DNA from: Anaerolineae bacterium
GTDB lineage: Bacteria; Chloroflexota; Anaerolineae; Anaerolineales; Anaerolineaceae
DNA length: 38,098 bases
NCBI GenBank assembly: GCA_013178185.1
Contig: JABLXC010000016.1
Span: forward strand, 1 to 38,098
Reading direction: 5' to 3'
Shown here: positions 16,904 through 25,253 of the stretch, in pieces
Layout: every line of letters starts with the position of its first letter
How positions within the stretch are numbered: the stretch's first letter is position 1
Position numbers and translations under genes: made by a program
The notes under the pieces: model-generated
The model's input: the letters and a program-made list of their open reading frames with translations, nothing else
Told to the model about the DNA's origin: nothing
Database searches by the model: none

Positions 16904-18274
16904 TCACACTCCACTATTGTTTGACAGGCTTGACGCGGTTTGACCGCTTTGACAGCTTGACAAGGATTGGGCATTGTTGGCAAAAGCAGCCAGCAATGCT
17001 TTCAATTTCGGGGTGATGTAGCGGGCGTTCTGGCGCGCCGGATCCTGGCGCAACCAGCCTCGCAACTCCCAACTCTCCACGAGTGAACGCGCCCCGCGTT
17101 CGGGCATTCCCCAGGACACGAGCAGCGGGATGGACATCTTGCCCTCTGCCTCGTTCAAAGCGCGCTCCACCAATTCCTGCTCTTGAAGGCTAAGCACAGA
17201 CCTTGGACCAATCTGCCCGACCATGCGCTTATCCAGGTAGAAGGTCTGCACCAATCCCCAACGGTCGGTGCAGGCCAGGCCGGGACGACTCTCCGGAATA
17301 CGCACCGCTTCCGGGCAGCCCATCGCACGGGCAGCTTCCAGGCTGCGCACTCGGAAGCAGACTGCGGCGCTCACCTGGTCGCGCACCCGCCCTACCACTT
17401 GCTTGGTGAAATCCTGGGCGGCAAACACCAGTTGGATGCCAAACTTACGCCCGCGCCAGCCTAATTCAGCAACCTGGTTGGCAAGGCTGCTCTTCGGGCC
17501 GCCCACGGCCGTCACCATAGCGCTGAACTCGTCCAGTACCACCAGCAGCCGGGGGAGTGGGTCACCTCCATGCCGGACAATTGTCCGGTTGTACTCTTCC
17601 AGGCTTTCGGGGTAGCCGTCCGTCTGCATGTATAACGCTGCCCGATGATCGCACTCACCAAGAGCACGTTCTACTGACTCTTGAGCAGCCTGGGGCGAGG
17701 TCGCAATCGGTGACAACAACGCCGGGTGGTTAGCCAGCATCGGGAAAGTGGCGCCATCTAAGTCCACCAGGAGGAGCTGAGCGCCCTCAGCAATCGCCTG
17801 GTATGCCAACAAACGCAGAAAGACAGATTTCCCGGAACCTGTCTTGCCAGCCACCAACAGGTGACCGAGCTTCGACCACGGTTGACTTATCGTCTCACCG
17901 CTGTGGTTGACACCCAACTGAACCCAGCCATCCGTCAAACCGGGGAATGGAATCAACTTTGGCAGCCGTGGCAGCGGCGAGAGCGGTATGGCATAACGCA
18001 GCCCATTGGAGTTCGAGAGGAACACCGGCAGCCCCTGCAAATCGGTGCTCAGGTGGTGCAGCAGTTCGGGGGTGGTGTAGGCTTCCAGCCGCCTGACACG
18101 GGGAAGATCCAGAATGGCAAAGAGCAGCACCATGCCCTGGGTCGAGGTGAGCAAAAATTCGGTAAACGCCGCTTCCAGGCCGCGCTGTTGCAGAACCTGT
18201 GGTAGCCGCTTTGCGACGATCTGCGCCTGGAGCTGGTAACGCCTGGAAATGAAGTTGTTGGTTTCAAACATCAT
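16904..18274 (-). CDS. FtsK/SpoIIIE (TcpA-like) DNA translocase ATPase
   Basis: A 456-residue soluble FtsK-type ATPase. Walker A is GKTGSGKS (residues 143-150), Walker B LLVVLDEFSA (about 253-262), followed by the family's GRKFGIQLVFAAQD and FRVRS segments. The C-terminal 90 residues look like a winged helix (VSWGMPERGARSLVES). No transmembrane segment is visible, unlike cell-division FtsK. Such proteins act as coupling proteins or DNA pumps in conjugative and integrative elements. The ATG at 18274 is chosen because AAGGAG sits 6 bp upstream; it overlaps the membrane lipoprotein gene by 11 bp. No relaxase or type IV secretion genes are visible here, so if it works in transfer it needs partners elsewhere. 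Confidence 0.8.
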   Translation of the reverse strand: MMFETNNFISRRYQLQAQIVAKRLPQVLQQRGLEAAFTEFLLTSTQGMVLLFAILDLPRVRRLEAYTTPELLHHLSTDLQGLPVFLSNSNGLRYAIPLSPLPRLPKLIPFPGLTDGWVQLGVNHSGETISQPWSKLGHLLVAGKTGSGKSVFLRLLAYQAIAEGAQLLLVDLDGATFPMLANHPALLSPIATSPQAAQESVERALGECDHRAALYMQTDGYPESLEEYNRTIVRHGGDPLPRLLVVLDEFSAMVTAVGGPKSSLANQVAELGWRGRKFGIQLVFAAQDFTKQVVGRVRDQVSAAVCFRVRSLEAARAMGCPEAVRIPESRPGLACTDRWGLVQTFYLDKRMVGQIGPRSVLSLQEQELVERALNEAEGKMSIPLLVSWGMPERGARSLVESWELRGWLRQDPARQNARYITPKLKALLAAFANNAQSLSSCQSGQTASSLSNNSGV

Positions 18275-19262
18275 CGTCTTCTCCTTCCTGAAGAGCCTTC
18301 TGTTGGATACGCGGCAGCACATCTGAGATCCAATCCTTGACTTCTTCGGGCTCCACCACACGGACATTGCCTAATAGCGGATTTGAAGCAGGTCGTGTTA
18401 AGGCGGGTAAAGCGCGCCTACGGGGAGGCTGGCCGGGAAGACCGCGACTGACAAGATCGACCGCCTGGTCACGTGCTTTCACCTGGGATTGCAGCTCGGG
18501 AGCAGCCAGCAACGGAGCTTCCGGTTGACCACTCTTACCAATTGATACAGCGGCACCGAAGAACAAATCCGGGTCGATGACATTTCGCCTGCCGTGGTCA
18601 TCCAGGATAAGGATAGGCGCATCCCCACGCGGATCACGCGGGATCGCTCGCCGGCGCAGAGCTTCCGTGTTGCCCCAGACCCAGGCCAGATACGCCACCA
18701 AAGGGACAGCGATTGCCAGGATCACCCAGGGAGCGGCAGCTTGAATTTTATTGATCGTGCGCTGGCGTTCTGCCGCCATGCGAGCCATATCGGCTTGAGC
18801 CGCCTGAGCGGTTTGCAATGCCTTCACACTGGCGACTTCGGCGGTAGCCTGGTTATTCCAGGCCGATTGGGTGGCTGTACTCGACCAGCTCACCGCCGTG
18901 GCATTGGCGGCAGCCGTGGCGGTTGTCTGGCTGCTATCGGCTGTCGCGGTGGCGTTCCACACCTGCTGTGTCTGGGTGGCTGCTGCCACAGCTCGGATGC
19001 TTTCTTCGGTAGCCTGAGCGGCTACATAGGCAGCCTGTATCGCATCCTGCGTCGCGCCTGCCTGGACGGTCGCCTGCCATTCGGCGGCATATAAAGCCTG
19101 CGCTGTAGAAGTTTGCACAGCCTGTACAAATTCCAGGGTCGCTCTAGCCTGAACTCCGGAGACGTTGGGATCTGCGCTGATGTAAGCAGCATCATCGCAT
19201 GCGGTCAGTATCCCTCCAGCAAACATTAATATGAGCAGGATAGACAACTTGTGCGTTCTCAT
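18264..19262 (-). CDS. element-encoded lipoprotein with Ala/Thr/Gln-rich coiled coil and transmembrane segment
   Basis: This 332-residue protein has no recognised family. It starts with a lipoprotein signal (hydrophobic stretch, then G-G-I-L-T-A-C, Cys near 22). A long low-complexity Ala/Thr/Gln segment with repeated ATAT- and AAQAT-type units (about 35-165) follows, likely coiled coil. A transmembrane helix (WVILAIAVPLVAYLAWVW, near 180-197) comes next, then a roughly 130-residue cytoplasmic domain. The topology is outside-in: an external anchored stalk and an internal domain. The ATG at 19262 follows AGAGGA by 7 bp. It overlaps the FtsK-like gene, so a membrane docking role for that ATPase is plausible. 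The function is inference. Confidence 0.65.
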   Translation of the reverse strand: MRTHKLSILLILMFAGGILTACDDAAYISADPNVSGVQARATLEFVQAVQTSTAQALYAAEWQATVQAGATQDAIQAAYVAAQATEESIRAVAAATQTQQVWNATATADSSQTTATAAANATAVSWSSTATQSAWNNQATAEVASVKALQTAQAAQADMARMAAERQRTINKIQAAAPWVILAIAVPLVAYLAWVWGNTEALRRRAIPRDPRGDAPILILDDHGRRNVIDPDLFFGAAVSIGKSGQPEAPLLAAPELQSQVKARDQAVDLVSRGLPGQPPRRRALPALTRPASNPLLGNVRVVEPEEVKDWISDVLPRIQQKALQEGEDDDV

Positions 19263-19283
19263 GTGGACATCCTCTAGCCGCAT

Positions 19284-19761
19284 CTAATCCCACCATCCAG
19301 CAGGCAGTTGAGGTTGGTCATCTTCCGGAGTTTCTGTCTGGCTCTGCTGAAGAAGCTGGGTAAGCAGCATCTGCTGGTGGAGGAGCAACTGTTGGTAAGG
19401 ATCAGAACTATCCATGCGCTTCCATTGCGCGTTTGGCCCACCAATCCAGCGCCCTGTGTTCTTCGATTGAACCTGGTTGTGCTTCCAAATCTGGCGTTGA
19501 AGGACGATATAGACTGCAAGTCCAATCAGTAAAACCACCAGCAGGGTCAGAAGTACCAGGATCAGCGTTTGGCCTCGCCCGACACCGCTCAATCCTTGGG
19601 AGGCGATCTGTGCTGCCCGGGCAGCATCCTGAGCCGCTCGGGCTGCCTCGATCACGCTCTGTGCCTGAGCAATTTCCACAGCGTTGTCGCTTGGACCGCA
19701 TGAAGCTGCAGCGAGTAATACCAACAAAACGATGGCGATGAAGAAACCAATCTTTTTCATG
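19284..19761 (-). CDS. small lipoprotein with one transmembrane helix
   Basis: This 158-residue protein has a clear lipoprotein signal: KK then a hydrophobic core and L-A-A-A-S-C (Cys about 21). An Ala/Gln-rich helix (about 28-55) follows, then a transmembrane helix (LILVLLTLLVVLLIGLAVYI, about 63-82) and a hydrophilic, Gln-rich tail. The plan is a shorter version of the next gene's product, suggesting two related membrane subunits of one complex. GGAGG lies 6 bp upstream of the ATG at 19761. I do not recognise a family. It lies between the initiator gene and the larger lipoprotein in a tight minus-strand operon. Confidence 0.65.
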
Positions 19762-19786
19762 TCACACCTCCATTGAATCAAACTGA

Positions 19787-21943
19787 TTACCAATATCCAG
19801 TGGCAGGGACCGATAAACCCAATTGATCAGCCAGCGCTCGCAGGCGCGAACGCGGCGCACCTTGCATTGCTCTTCGCCAGGTCTGGTTCCAGGGGCTTTG
19901 TCCTTCGATTTCTCTGACAAGCGTGTCCGCCAGCTCGTTGGCAGGTAACTCGGATAGTTGATCAAAGGCGCCACCTGCACCTCGACTTGGGTCTGGGATC
20001 AGGCGAGAGACAGCATGGGCAATGGGATCGCGGATGCCATTTCCGCTCGTGCTGGCGGCGTAAAGCAGCCAGGAAACCAACGCCTGCGCTGTTAAACCAT
20101 TTTCCAGGAGCAATTCCTGGTTCTTGGCGCTTATTCGATTTCGAAGGAGCAAATCCGATAAATTCCATTCCATGCCCACCACCCCCTTCTCGAGCACGCC
20201 GGGTTGGATTTCCAAATCGGATTCGAGCTCGGAGCCGGTGGTGGTTGGCGTGTTTTTCTTGTGATTCAAACCAAGTGCTAAGGTATTTAAACTGTGCCAC
20301 TCGCGCCAATCAAAAGTGTCAACCGCGCCAACCCTATGGGTGTCATCACCGCCAATGGGTGTGCCATTCGCGCCACGATTGGTGTCAATCGCGCCATTAT
20401 GGGTGCCAACAGCGCCAATGGTATTGTTGATCGGTTCACTCCTAATGGTGTCACTCGCGCCACTAATGGTGTCACTTACGCCATTATGGGTGCCAACCGC
20501 GCCAACAGAGCCACTGGTGCGTTCATTCCTAATGGTGTCATTCGCGCCAATCGGCTGGCTATAGGTGTCAACTGCGCCAAATCCTCTATGGGCTAAAGAT
20601 TCATTTGCCCGGGTCTGGTCTTCCTCAGTCATCGGTTCGCCCAGGCAGACTTTGAAGCGGCGCGGCGATTCTTCCCATTCGCCAAACTCGTGGCTTACCT
20701 CGCGGACGAACCGGCTGACATCATCGTTGCGCAGCCATTCCCAGATCGTTTTGACGCGTTTCAAGCCTAACCAGCCAGCGATCTCTGCGTAGCCCTGTTC
20801 TACCCGTGCTTCATCCCGGATTTCGCCTGTGCGAGGGTTGATATAACAACGATCGCGCAGTAGCACTACAAACCAGCCCTGCCCATGACCCAGTTTGGGC
20901 AGCCAGCGGGTCACGAAGTAGTGTGTGAGGAAGACCAGGTCTTTGGGCGGCATCAGGTGTTGCGCCAACTGATCGGCCAGTTCCTGGAATGGCTTGCGAT
21001 CGGTTTCTGAGATTGGTCCGCACACGGCGCTCAGCACATCATGAACAGAATGAAGCTCGACGCTGACATCTCTCGTCGATGGTGTATTCTCTTGCCAGGG
21101 GATCAGTTCATCCACCGGGGTCTCTAGAGCTGTCTGGATCACCGCCAGTGGGCTTTTCCCTTCAGCCAGGCGTTTGTACAGCCAGGCGCGGAGTGAAAGC
21201 TCATCGGAGGGGGTCAATGGGAGGGTCATCGCCACCCGGTAGAAGCGGGGGGTCCGGTGAGGATGGTTATCATTGCCGTGCTGCCAGCGTGGTTTATCCT
21301 CGACAGCCGTAACCAGACCGCGTAAGCGCTGCCAGGTATCGGGTTTTGCAGAGTAGCGCCGGAAGGTGCGCAGGCTCATCCCAGAGTACCTGGCAACCTT
21401 CTGCGCCGGCGCGCCAAACTTCTTACCAGGCTGGCGGGCTGCACCCGCCTCATAAGCCGCCTGGCGGAAGCCAATATACAGCCAGGCCAGTTCCACCCCG
21501 AGCAGTGGGATAAAGCGAAGGAAATAGCCTGGGAGGACGATCACCTGGTCGGGGCGGACGATCTCGTCGTAGACGGATTGATAGGCTGCCTGCAGTGCAA
21601 GCACCTCCTGCTGTTGCTCAGGCGGGATTGCTACCTGCTGGACATATTTGTCGCCTTCCGTCTCCTCATCTTCATCAACCGGCTCTTCACCGACAATAAA
21701 CTGCACTTCCACCTGCTGGCTCAGGATGCCGGTCAGCATGCGGGTCACGGTGCTGGTCAGGCGGCTTGCCAGCCATTCTCGGCCGTAGGCATTTGGTGTA
21801 CTTATGGTGAACACCCCATCCTCGAATGACACAAAGCTGGTGTCACGCACCCAGGTATCAAACGATGCCTTTGGCATACCCAGACGCAACTGGTCAAGCG
21901 CCATCTGCCAGGCTCGCTCTGGCTGGATCGAGGAGCCGTTCAT
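19787..21943 (-). CDS. replication-initiator-like protein with N-terminal DnaA domain I
   Basis: A 718-residue protein. Residues about 8-85 are a DnaA domain I: ERAWQMALDQL, PKASFDTWVRDT, then FTISTPNAYGREWLASRL. The rest has no DnaA AAA+ or box-binding domain. Residues about 125-440 look like a helical DNA-binding region with two HTH-like segments (VARYSGMSLRTFRRY near 185; IAGWLGLKRVKTIWEWL near 395). Residues 455-550 form a repetitive GAxDT-rich linker encoded by the iteron-like array. The C-terminus is again folded-looking (about 590-718). DnaA domain I normally recruits the replicative helicase and partner proteins, so a fused copy would let the element's own initiator load host DnaB. 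The start overlaps the excisionase stop (ATGA). Replication function is inference from domain content and the array. Confidence 0.65.
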   Translation of the reverse strand: MNGSSIQPERAWQMALDQLRLGMPKASFDTWVRDTSFVSFEDGVFTISTPNAYGREWLASRLTSTVTRMLTGILSQQVEVQFIVGEEPVDEDEETEGDKYVQQVAIPPEQQQEVLALQAAYQSVYDEIVRPDQVIVLPGYFLRFIPLLGVELAWLYIGFRQAAYEAGAARQPGKKFGAPAQKVARYSGMSLRTFRRYSAKPDTWQRLRGLVTAVEDKPRWQHGNDNHPHRTPRFYRVAMTLPLTPSDELSLRAWLYKRLAEGKSPLAVIQTALETPVDELIPWQENTPSTRDVSVELHSVHDVLSAVCGPISETDRKPFQELADQLAQHLMPPKDLVFLTHYFVTRWLPKLGHGQGWFVVLLRDRCYINPRTGEIRDEARVEQGYAEIAGWLGLKRVKTIWEWLRNDDVSRFVREVSHEFGEWEESPRRFKVCLGEPMTEEDQTRANESLAHRGFGAVDTYSQPIGANDTIRNERTSGSVGAVGTHNGVSDTISGASDTIRSEPINNTIGAVGTHNGAIDTNRGANGTPIGGDDTHRVGAVDTFDWREWHSLNTLALGLNHKKNTPTTTGSELESDLEIQPGVLEKGVVGMEWNLSDLLLRNRISAKNQELLLENGLTAQALVSWLLYAASTSGNGIRDPIAHAVSRLIPDPSRGAGGAFDQLSELPANELADTLVREIEGQSPWNQTWRRAMQGAPRSRLRALADQLGLSVPATGYW
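20294..20580. repeat. iteron-like array within the initiator gene (candidate origin)
   Basis: Eleven copies of a unit close to GTGTCANTCGCGCCAN start at 20294, 20316, 20340, 20361, 20382, 20403, 20448, 20469, 20490, 20535 and 20565 (+ strand reading). Most starts are 21 bp apart, two helical turns; the larger gaps hold degenerate units. The copy at 20294 is read in a different frame from the rest (W-R-E-W-H instead of G-A-x-D-T), so the DNA rather than the peptide appears conserved. An AT-richer stretch lies just left of it (about 20250-20292). This layout matches plasmid iterons bound by an initiator. Confidence 0.7.
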
Positions 21944-22197
21944 GATCGCTCTCTCCCATTTGGCTTCGGAAGCTCAGATGCTTTTTTGTATCCTGTTTTC
22001 TGAAGAAACTTACCAATGGCATCCTCCGGCACACGAAACGTTCGGGGACCAAATTGAATAGCTTCAAGCTTGCCATCTCTGATCCAGCGGTAGACGGTTT
22101 TCGGGTGGACACGTGCCCACTCTGCTACTTCAAGTACGGTCAGTAAGTTACGGGCATTCCATGTGCCCGGCAGCGGGTATGTAGATTGTGTCGTCAT
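21940..22197 (-). CDS. excisionase-type helix-turn-helix protein
   Basis: This 85-residue protein is essentially one winged-helix/MerR-like HTH of the excisionase family (HTH_17). The core is LLTVLEVAEWARVHPKTVYRWI, then DGKLEAIQFG and a FRVPEDAIGKFL helix. Such proteins act as recombination directionality factors or as small repressors. It is the first gene of the minus-strand operon and overlaps the initiator gene by 4 bp (ATGA). The ATG at 22197 has GGAG directly touching it, which is unusually close, and no better start is visible. A regulator of initiator expression is as likely as an excision factor. Confidence 0.72.
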   Translation of the reverse strand: MTTQSTYPLPGTWNARNLLTVLEVAEWARVHPKTVYRWIRDGKLEAIQFGPRTFRVPEDAIGKFLQKTGYKKASELPKPNGRERS

Positions 22198-22205
22198 CTC
22201 CTTTT

Positions 22206-22287
22206 CTCCCGCCGGCTCTTCGGGAGAATCAAAAAGCCGGCTCTCAATCTGGCCTGTAAAAATACAGGTTCAGATCGAGAGCCGGCT
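22206..22287. promoter_or_regulatory. compound palindromic region upstream of the excisionase/initiator operon
   Basis: Two structures lie side by side. CTCCCG (22206-22211) pairs with CGGGAG (22221-22226). A longer palindrome has perfect 11-bp arms, AGCCGGCTCTC (22235-22245) and GAGAGCCGGCT (22277-22287). It continues inward through ATCTG/CAGAT and CCTGTA (22253-22258)/TACAGG (22263-22268) around an AAAA loop, broken only by one mismatch and a small bulge. A third CCGGCTCT copy is the loop of the first hairpin. No T-run follows on either strand. It could be an operator, an origin of transfer or a recombination site. The rest of the 294-bp gap (22288-22491) holds a G/C-rich inverted stretch near 22317-22342 and no gene. 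Confidence 0.6.
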
Positions 22288-22479
22288 AATAATTGCTTTT
22301 AGCCTGCTTTACGCTCGGATGGGCGGGCACCCACCCTCTCCGCAGTCTTTATGGGGGAACAAGATGTTTGCCAGACAACCCGGGTCGCGCAGCGCAGAAA
22401 GCCCGCTCAGCAGGGTGGTAATCTCGGCTTGATTTGACCGGGTTTCAGTATAATGAACAAAGCAAAAGGTAGCCTGTAC

Positions 22480-22485
22480 TATAAT
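22480..22485 (+). promoter_or_regulatory. candidate -10 box immediately before the LuxR gene
   Basis: TATAAT ends 6 bp before the ATG at 22492, which would give a leaderless or nearly leaderless transcript. A second TATAAT is at 22449-22454. Neither has a convincing -35 box at 16-18 bp, so the call is weak. Confidence 0.3.
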
Positions 22486-22491
22486 TGAGTG

Positions 22492-25179
22492 ATGGCTATT
22501 GAGATTCTGGCCACAAAATTATATGTTCCCCCGCCACCGCCGAAAGTGGTGGTCCGCCCGCGCCTCATCAAGCAGTTGAACGATGGCCTCTCTGCGAACC
22601 GCAAGCTGATCCTCGTCTCTGCACCGGCTGGTTTTGGGAAGACTATGTTGGTCAGCGAATGGCTTGTCGGTTGTGGGTGGCCAGCCTCCTGGCTGTCGCT
22701 CGATGAAGGGGATAACGACTTCACTGGCTTCATCACTTACCTGATTGCTGCGTTGCAGACGATTTCGGTAAATATTGGGGGGCGGGCGTTGGCTGCTCTC
22801 CAATCTCCTCAGTTGCTGCCGATCGAATCGGTTTTGACAATCCTGCTCAATGAAATCGCCGCTATCCGGGACAATTTCATCCTGGTACTGGATGATTACC
22901 ATTTGATCGATTCTCAACCAGTGGATCAAGCGCTGGTCTTTCTGCTCGAGCATCTGCCGCGGCAGATGCGCCTGGTGATTGCTACGCGCGAGGATCCGTC
23001 GCTGCCGCTGGCGCGCTACCGCGCCAAGGGCCAACTGATTGAATTGCGCGCCGCTGATTTGCAATTTACCCCCGCCGAGGCCGCTGAATTTCTCAACGAG
23101 AAGATGGGACTGAACCTGAGAGATGCTGACATCGTAGCGCTGGAGACGCGCACCGAGGGCTGGATTGCTGGTTTGCAATTAGCTGCTTTATCAATGCAGA
23201 ACCGTCAAGATCCATCTGGCTTTATCCAGTCATTCACGGGCAGCCACCATTTCGTGCTGGATTATCTGGTGGAAGAAGTTTTAGGGCAACAGCCCGAAAG
23301 CACCCAGACTTTTTTGCTGCGCACTTCGATCCTTAGCCGCATGTGCGGGGTGCTCTGTGAGGCTGTGCTGGAAACCCCTCCCGGCTCCGGGCAGTCAACT
23401 TTGGAGGCGCTTGAGCGCGCCAACCTGTTCCTCGTTCCGCTTGACAATGAGCGGCGCTGGTACCGTTACCACCACTTATTTGGCGACCTTCTGCGCCAGC
23501 GCCTTGGCCAGCCACAAGAGCTTTCCAGCTATCACCTTCGCGCCAGCGGGTGGTATGAGGCAAACAACGATTTGGCAGAAGCGTATAACCACGCCCTGGC
23601 AGCCGGTGATTTTGAGCGGGCGGCGCGACTGGCCGAAGCGGTCTGGGAGGGTATGGAGCGCAGTTTCCAGACTGCCGCCTGGCTTGGCTGGGTAAAAAAA
23701 TTGCCTGATGCGGTAATTTGTTCCAGGCCGAGGTTATGTGTTTTGCTTGGACGGGCGTTTTCGGATGTCGGGGAGCTGGATGCGAGTGAAACTTGCCTGC
23801 GAAACGCAGAGGTTGCTCTCGCTGAGATGATGGATCAGGATGCGTATAAGTCTCTACCGGGGACCATTGCCCTGATCCGCGCCGGCAACGCCCAAATACT
23901 AGGCAACCTGGCCGAAACAGTGAAGTACGCCGAGCTGTCCATTCGGCTCGTCCCCGAGGACGATATTTACCTCCGCGCCCAGGCTGCCATCACGCTGGGA
24001 TTTACCCATTGGACAAGGGGAGACCTGGAAGCCTCCCTGCGAGCCATGCGCGCCTGGATAGTGGATATGCAAAGATTGGGTAATCACATATTTGCGATTG
24101 CCAGCGCCTTTGCCGTGGCTGATATGCAAGTGATATTGGATCGCCTGGGTGAAGCCGAAGCATCCCTCCTGCAGGCCATCCAGTTGGCCGTTGTGCAGGG
24201 GAATGAAGTCAAAGCCATCACAGCTCATCATCACCTGGGGTTGGCGCTGCTTGCCCACGAACGGGGCGATGATGCGACGGCTGCCCAGCGCCTGCAAAGC
24301 GCCGCCGAATTGGGCCAACGCACTACCCTTATCGACTGGCCTTATCGCTGGAATCTGGCGCGGGCCCGGCTTAAAGAATCTGCCAGAGATTGGGATGCGG
24401 CGCTTGACTTGCTTGATGAAGCCGGGCGGGTCTATGTTAAAAACCCGATTCCCATGCTACGGTCGGTCGAGGCGTTAAAGGCGCGAATTTATCTCAAACA
24501 AGGGCGGCTGGATCAAGCCGCGTCCTGGGTGCGAGAGCGTGGCCTGTCGGTAACGGACGAGGTGGACTATCTGGGTGAGTATGAATATCTCACCCTGGCG
24601 CGGGTGTGGCTGGGCGAGGGCGTTTTCACCGGGGTCAATGAACTGCTAACACACCTGCTGGCGTTGGCAGAAGCGCAAAAACGGAAAGGGTGCGTGATCG
24701 AAATCCTGTTGACACAGGCGCTTCTTCATCAGGCGCAGGGCAATCATCCCCAGGCCCTAGCCGCGCTGGAACGCGCGCTGGCGCTTGCCCAGCCAGAAGG
24801 CTACCTTCGCATTTTCGTAGATGAAGGCGAAGCTGTGCACCGGTTACTCTTGAATTTCAAATCAGCGAATGAAAAACAAACCGCCCATCCGCTGAACGGT
24901 TATGTGGATAAAATTCTGGCGGCTTTCTCACCGCGGGTAGTGGTCATTCCTAAATCCCCGATCGTGAACCAGGGTTCTGAATTCATCGAACCTCTCACAG
25001 AACGCGAACTCGAAATCTTGCATCTCATCGCCGAGGGGCGCTCTAACGCGGAGATCGGCCAACGACTTTACCTGGCCCTCAGCACGATCAAAGGTTATAA
25101 CCTGAGGATTTTCAACAAACTACAAGCCCAAAACCGCACCGAAGCTGTTGCCCGCGCCCGCGAATTGGGCCTACTCTAA
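22492..25179 (+). CDS. MalT-like LuxR-family transcriptional regulator
   Basis: An 895-residue signal-sensing regulator. The N-terminus has a STAND-type NTPase with Walker A APAGFGKT (about residues 44-51) and Walker B ILVLDDYH (about 132-139). A long TPR-like helical region spans about 420-800. The C-terminal 65 residues are a LuxR HTH (LTERELEILHLIAEG, then NAEIGQRLYLALSTIKGYN). MalT-type proteins bind an effector in the TPR region, oligomerise with ATP and activate nearby promoters. I chose the ATG at 22492 over the adjacent GTG at 22489. The two membrane-protein genes just downstream on the same strand are the obvious regulon candidates; the ligand cannot be told. It looks chromosomal, not part of the mobile element. 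Confidence 0.88.
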   Translation: MAIEILATKLYVPPPPPKVVVRPRLIKQLNDGLSANRKLILVSAPAGFGKTMLVSEWLVGCGWPASWLSLDEGDNDFTGFITYLIAALQTISVNIGGRALAALQSPQLLPIESVLTILLNEIAAIRDNFILVLDDYHLIDSQPVDQALVFLLEHLPRQMRLVIATREDPSLPLARYRAKGQLIELRAADLQFTPAEAAEFLNEKMGLNLRDADIVALETRTEGWIAGLQLAALSMQNRQDPSGFIQSFTGSHHFVLDYLVEEVLGQQPESTQTFLLRTSILSRMCGVLCEAVLETPPGSGQSTLEALERANLFLVPLDNERRWYRYHHLFGDLLRQRLGQPQELSSYHLRASGWYEANNDLAEAYNHALAAGDFERAARLAEAVWEGMERSFQTAAWLGWVKKLPDAVICSRPRLCVLLGRAFSDVGELDASETCLRNAEVALAEMMDQDAYKSLPGTIALIRAGNAQILGNLAETVKYAELSIRLVPEDDIYLRAQAAITLGFTHWTRGDLEASLRAMRAWIVDMQRLGNHIFAIASAFAVADMQVILDRLGEAEASLLQAIQLAVVQGNEVKAITAHHHLGLALLAHERGDDATAAQRLQSAAELGQRTTLIDWPYRWNLARARLKESARDWDAALDLLDEAGRVYVKNPIPMLRSVEALKARIYLKQGRLDQAASWVRERGLSVTDEVDYLGEYEYLTLARVWLGEGVFTGVNELLTHLLALAEAQKRKGCVIEILLTQALLHQAQGNHPQALAALERALALAQPEGYLRIFVDEGEAVHRLLLNFKSANEKQTAHPLNGYVDKILAAFSPRVVVIPKSPIVNQGSEFIEPLTERELEILHLIAEGRSNAEIGQRLYLALSTIKGYNLRIFNKLQAQNRTEAVARARELGLL

Positions 25180-25253
25180 ACCCCTAAAACAATACTCTAA
25201 ACAATACTTAAGTTGCTACCCGACAGTACTGCCCTGCCGGTATATTTGCGTTC

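Noticed and set aside
20294-20580. CRISPR-like array
   Set aside because: Units are 16 bp at 21-bp spacing with 5-bp gaps, inside an open protein frame; no spacers or cas genes are present.
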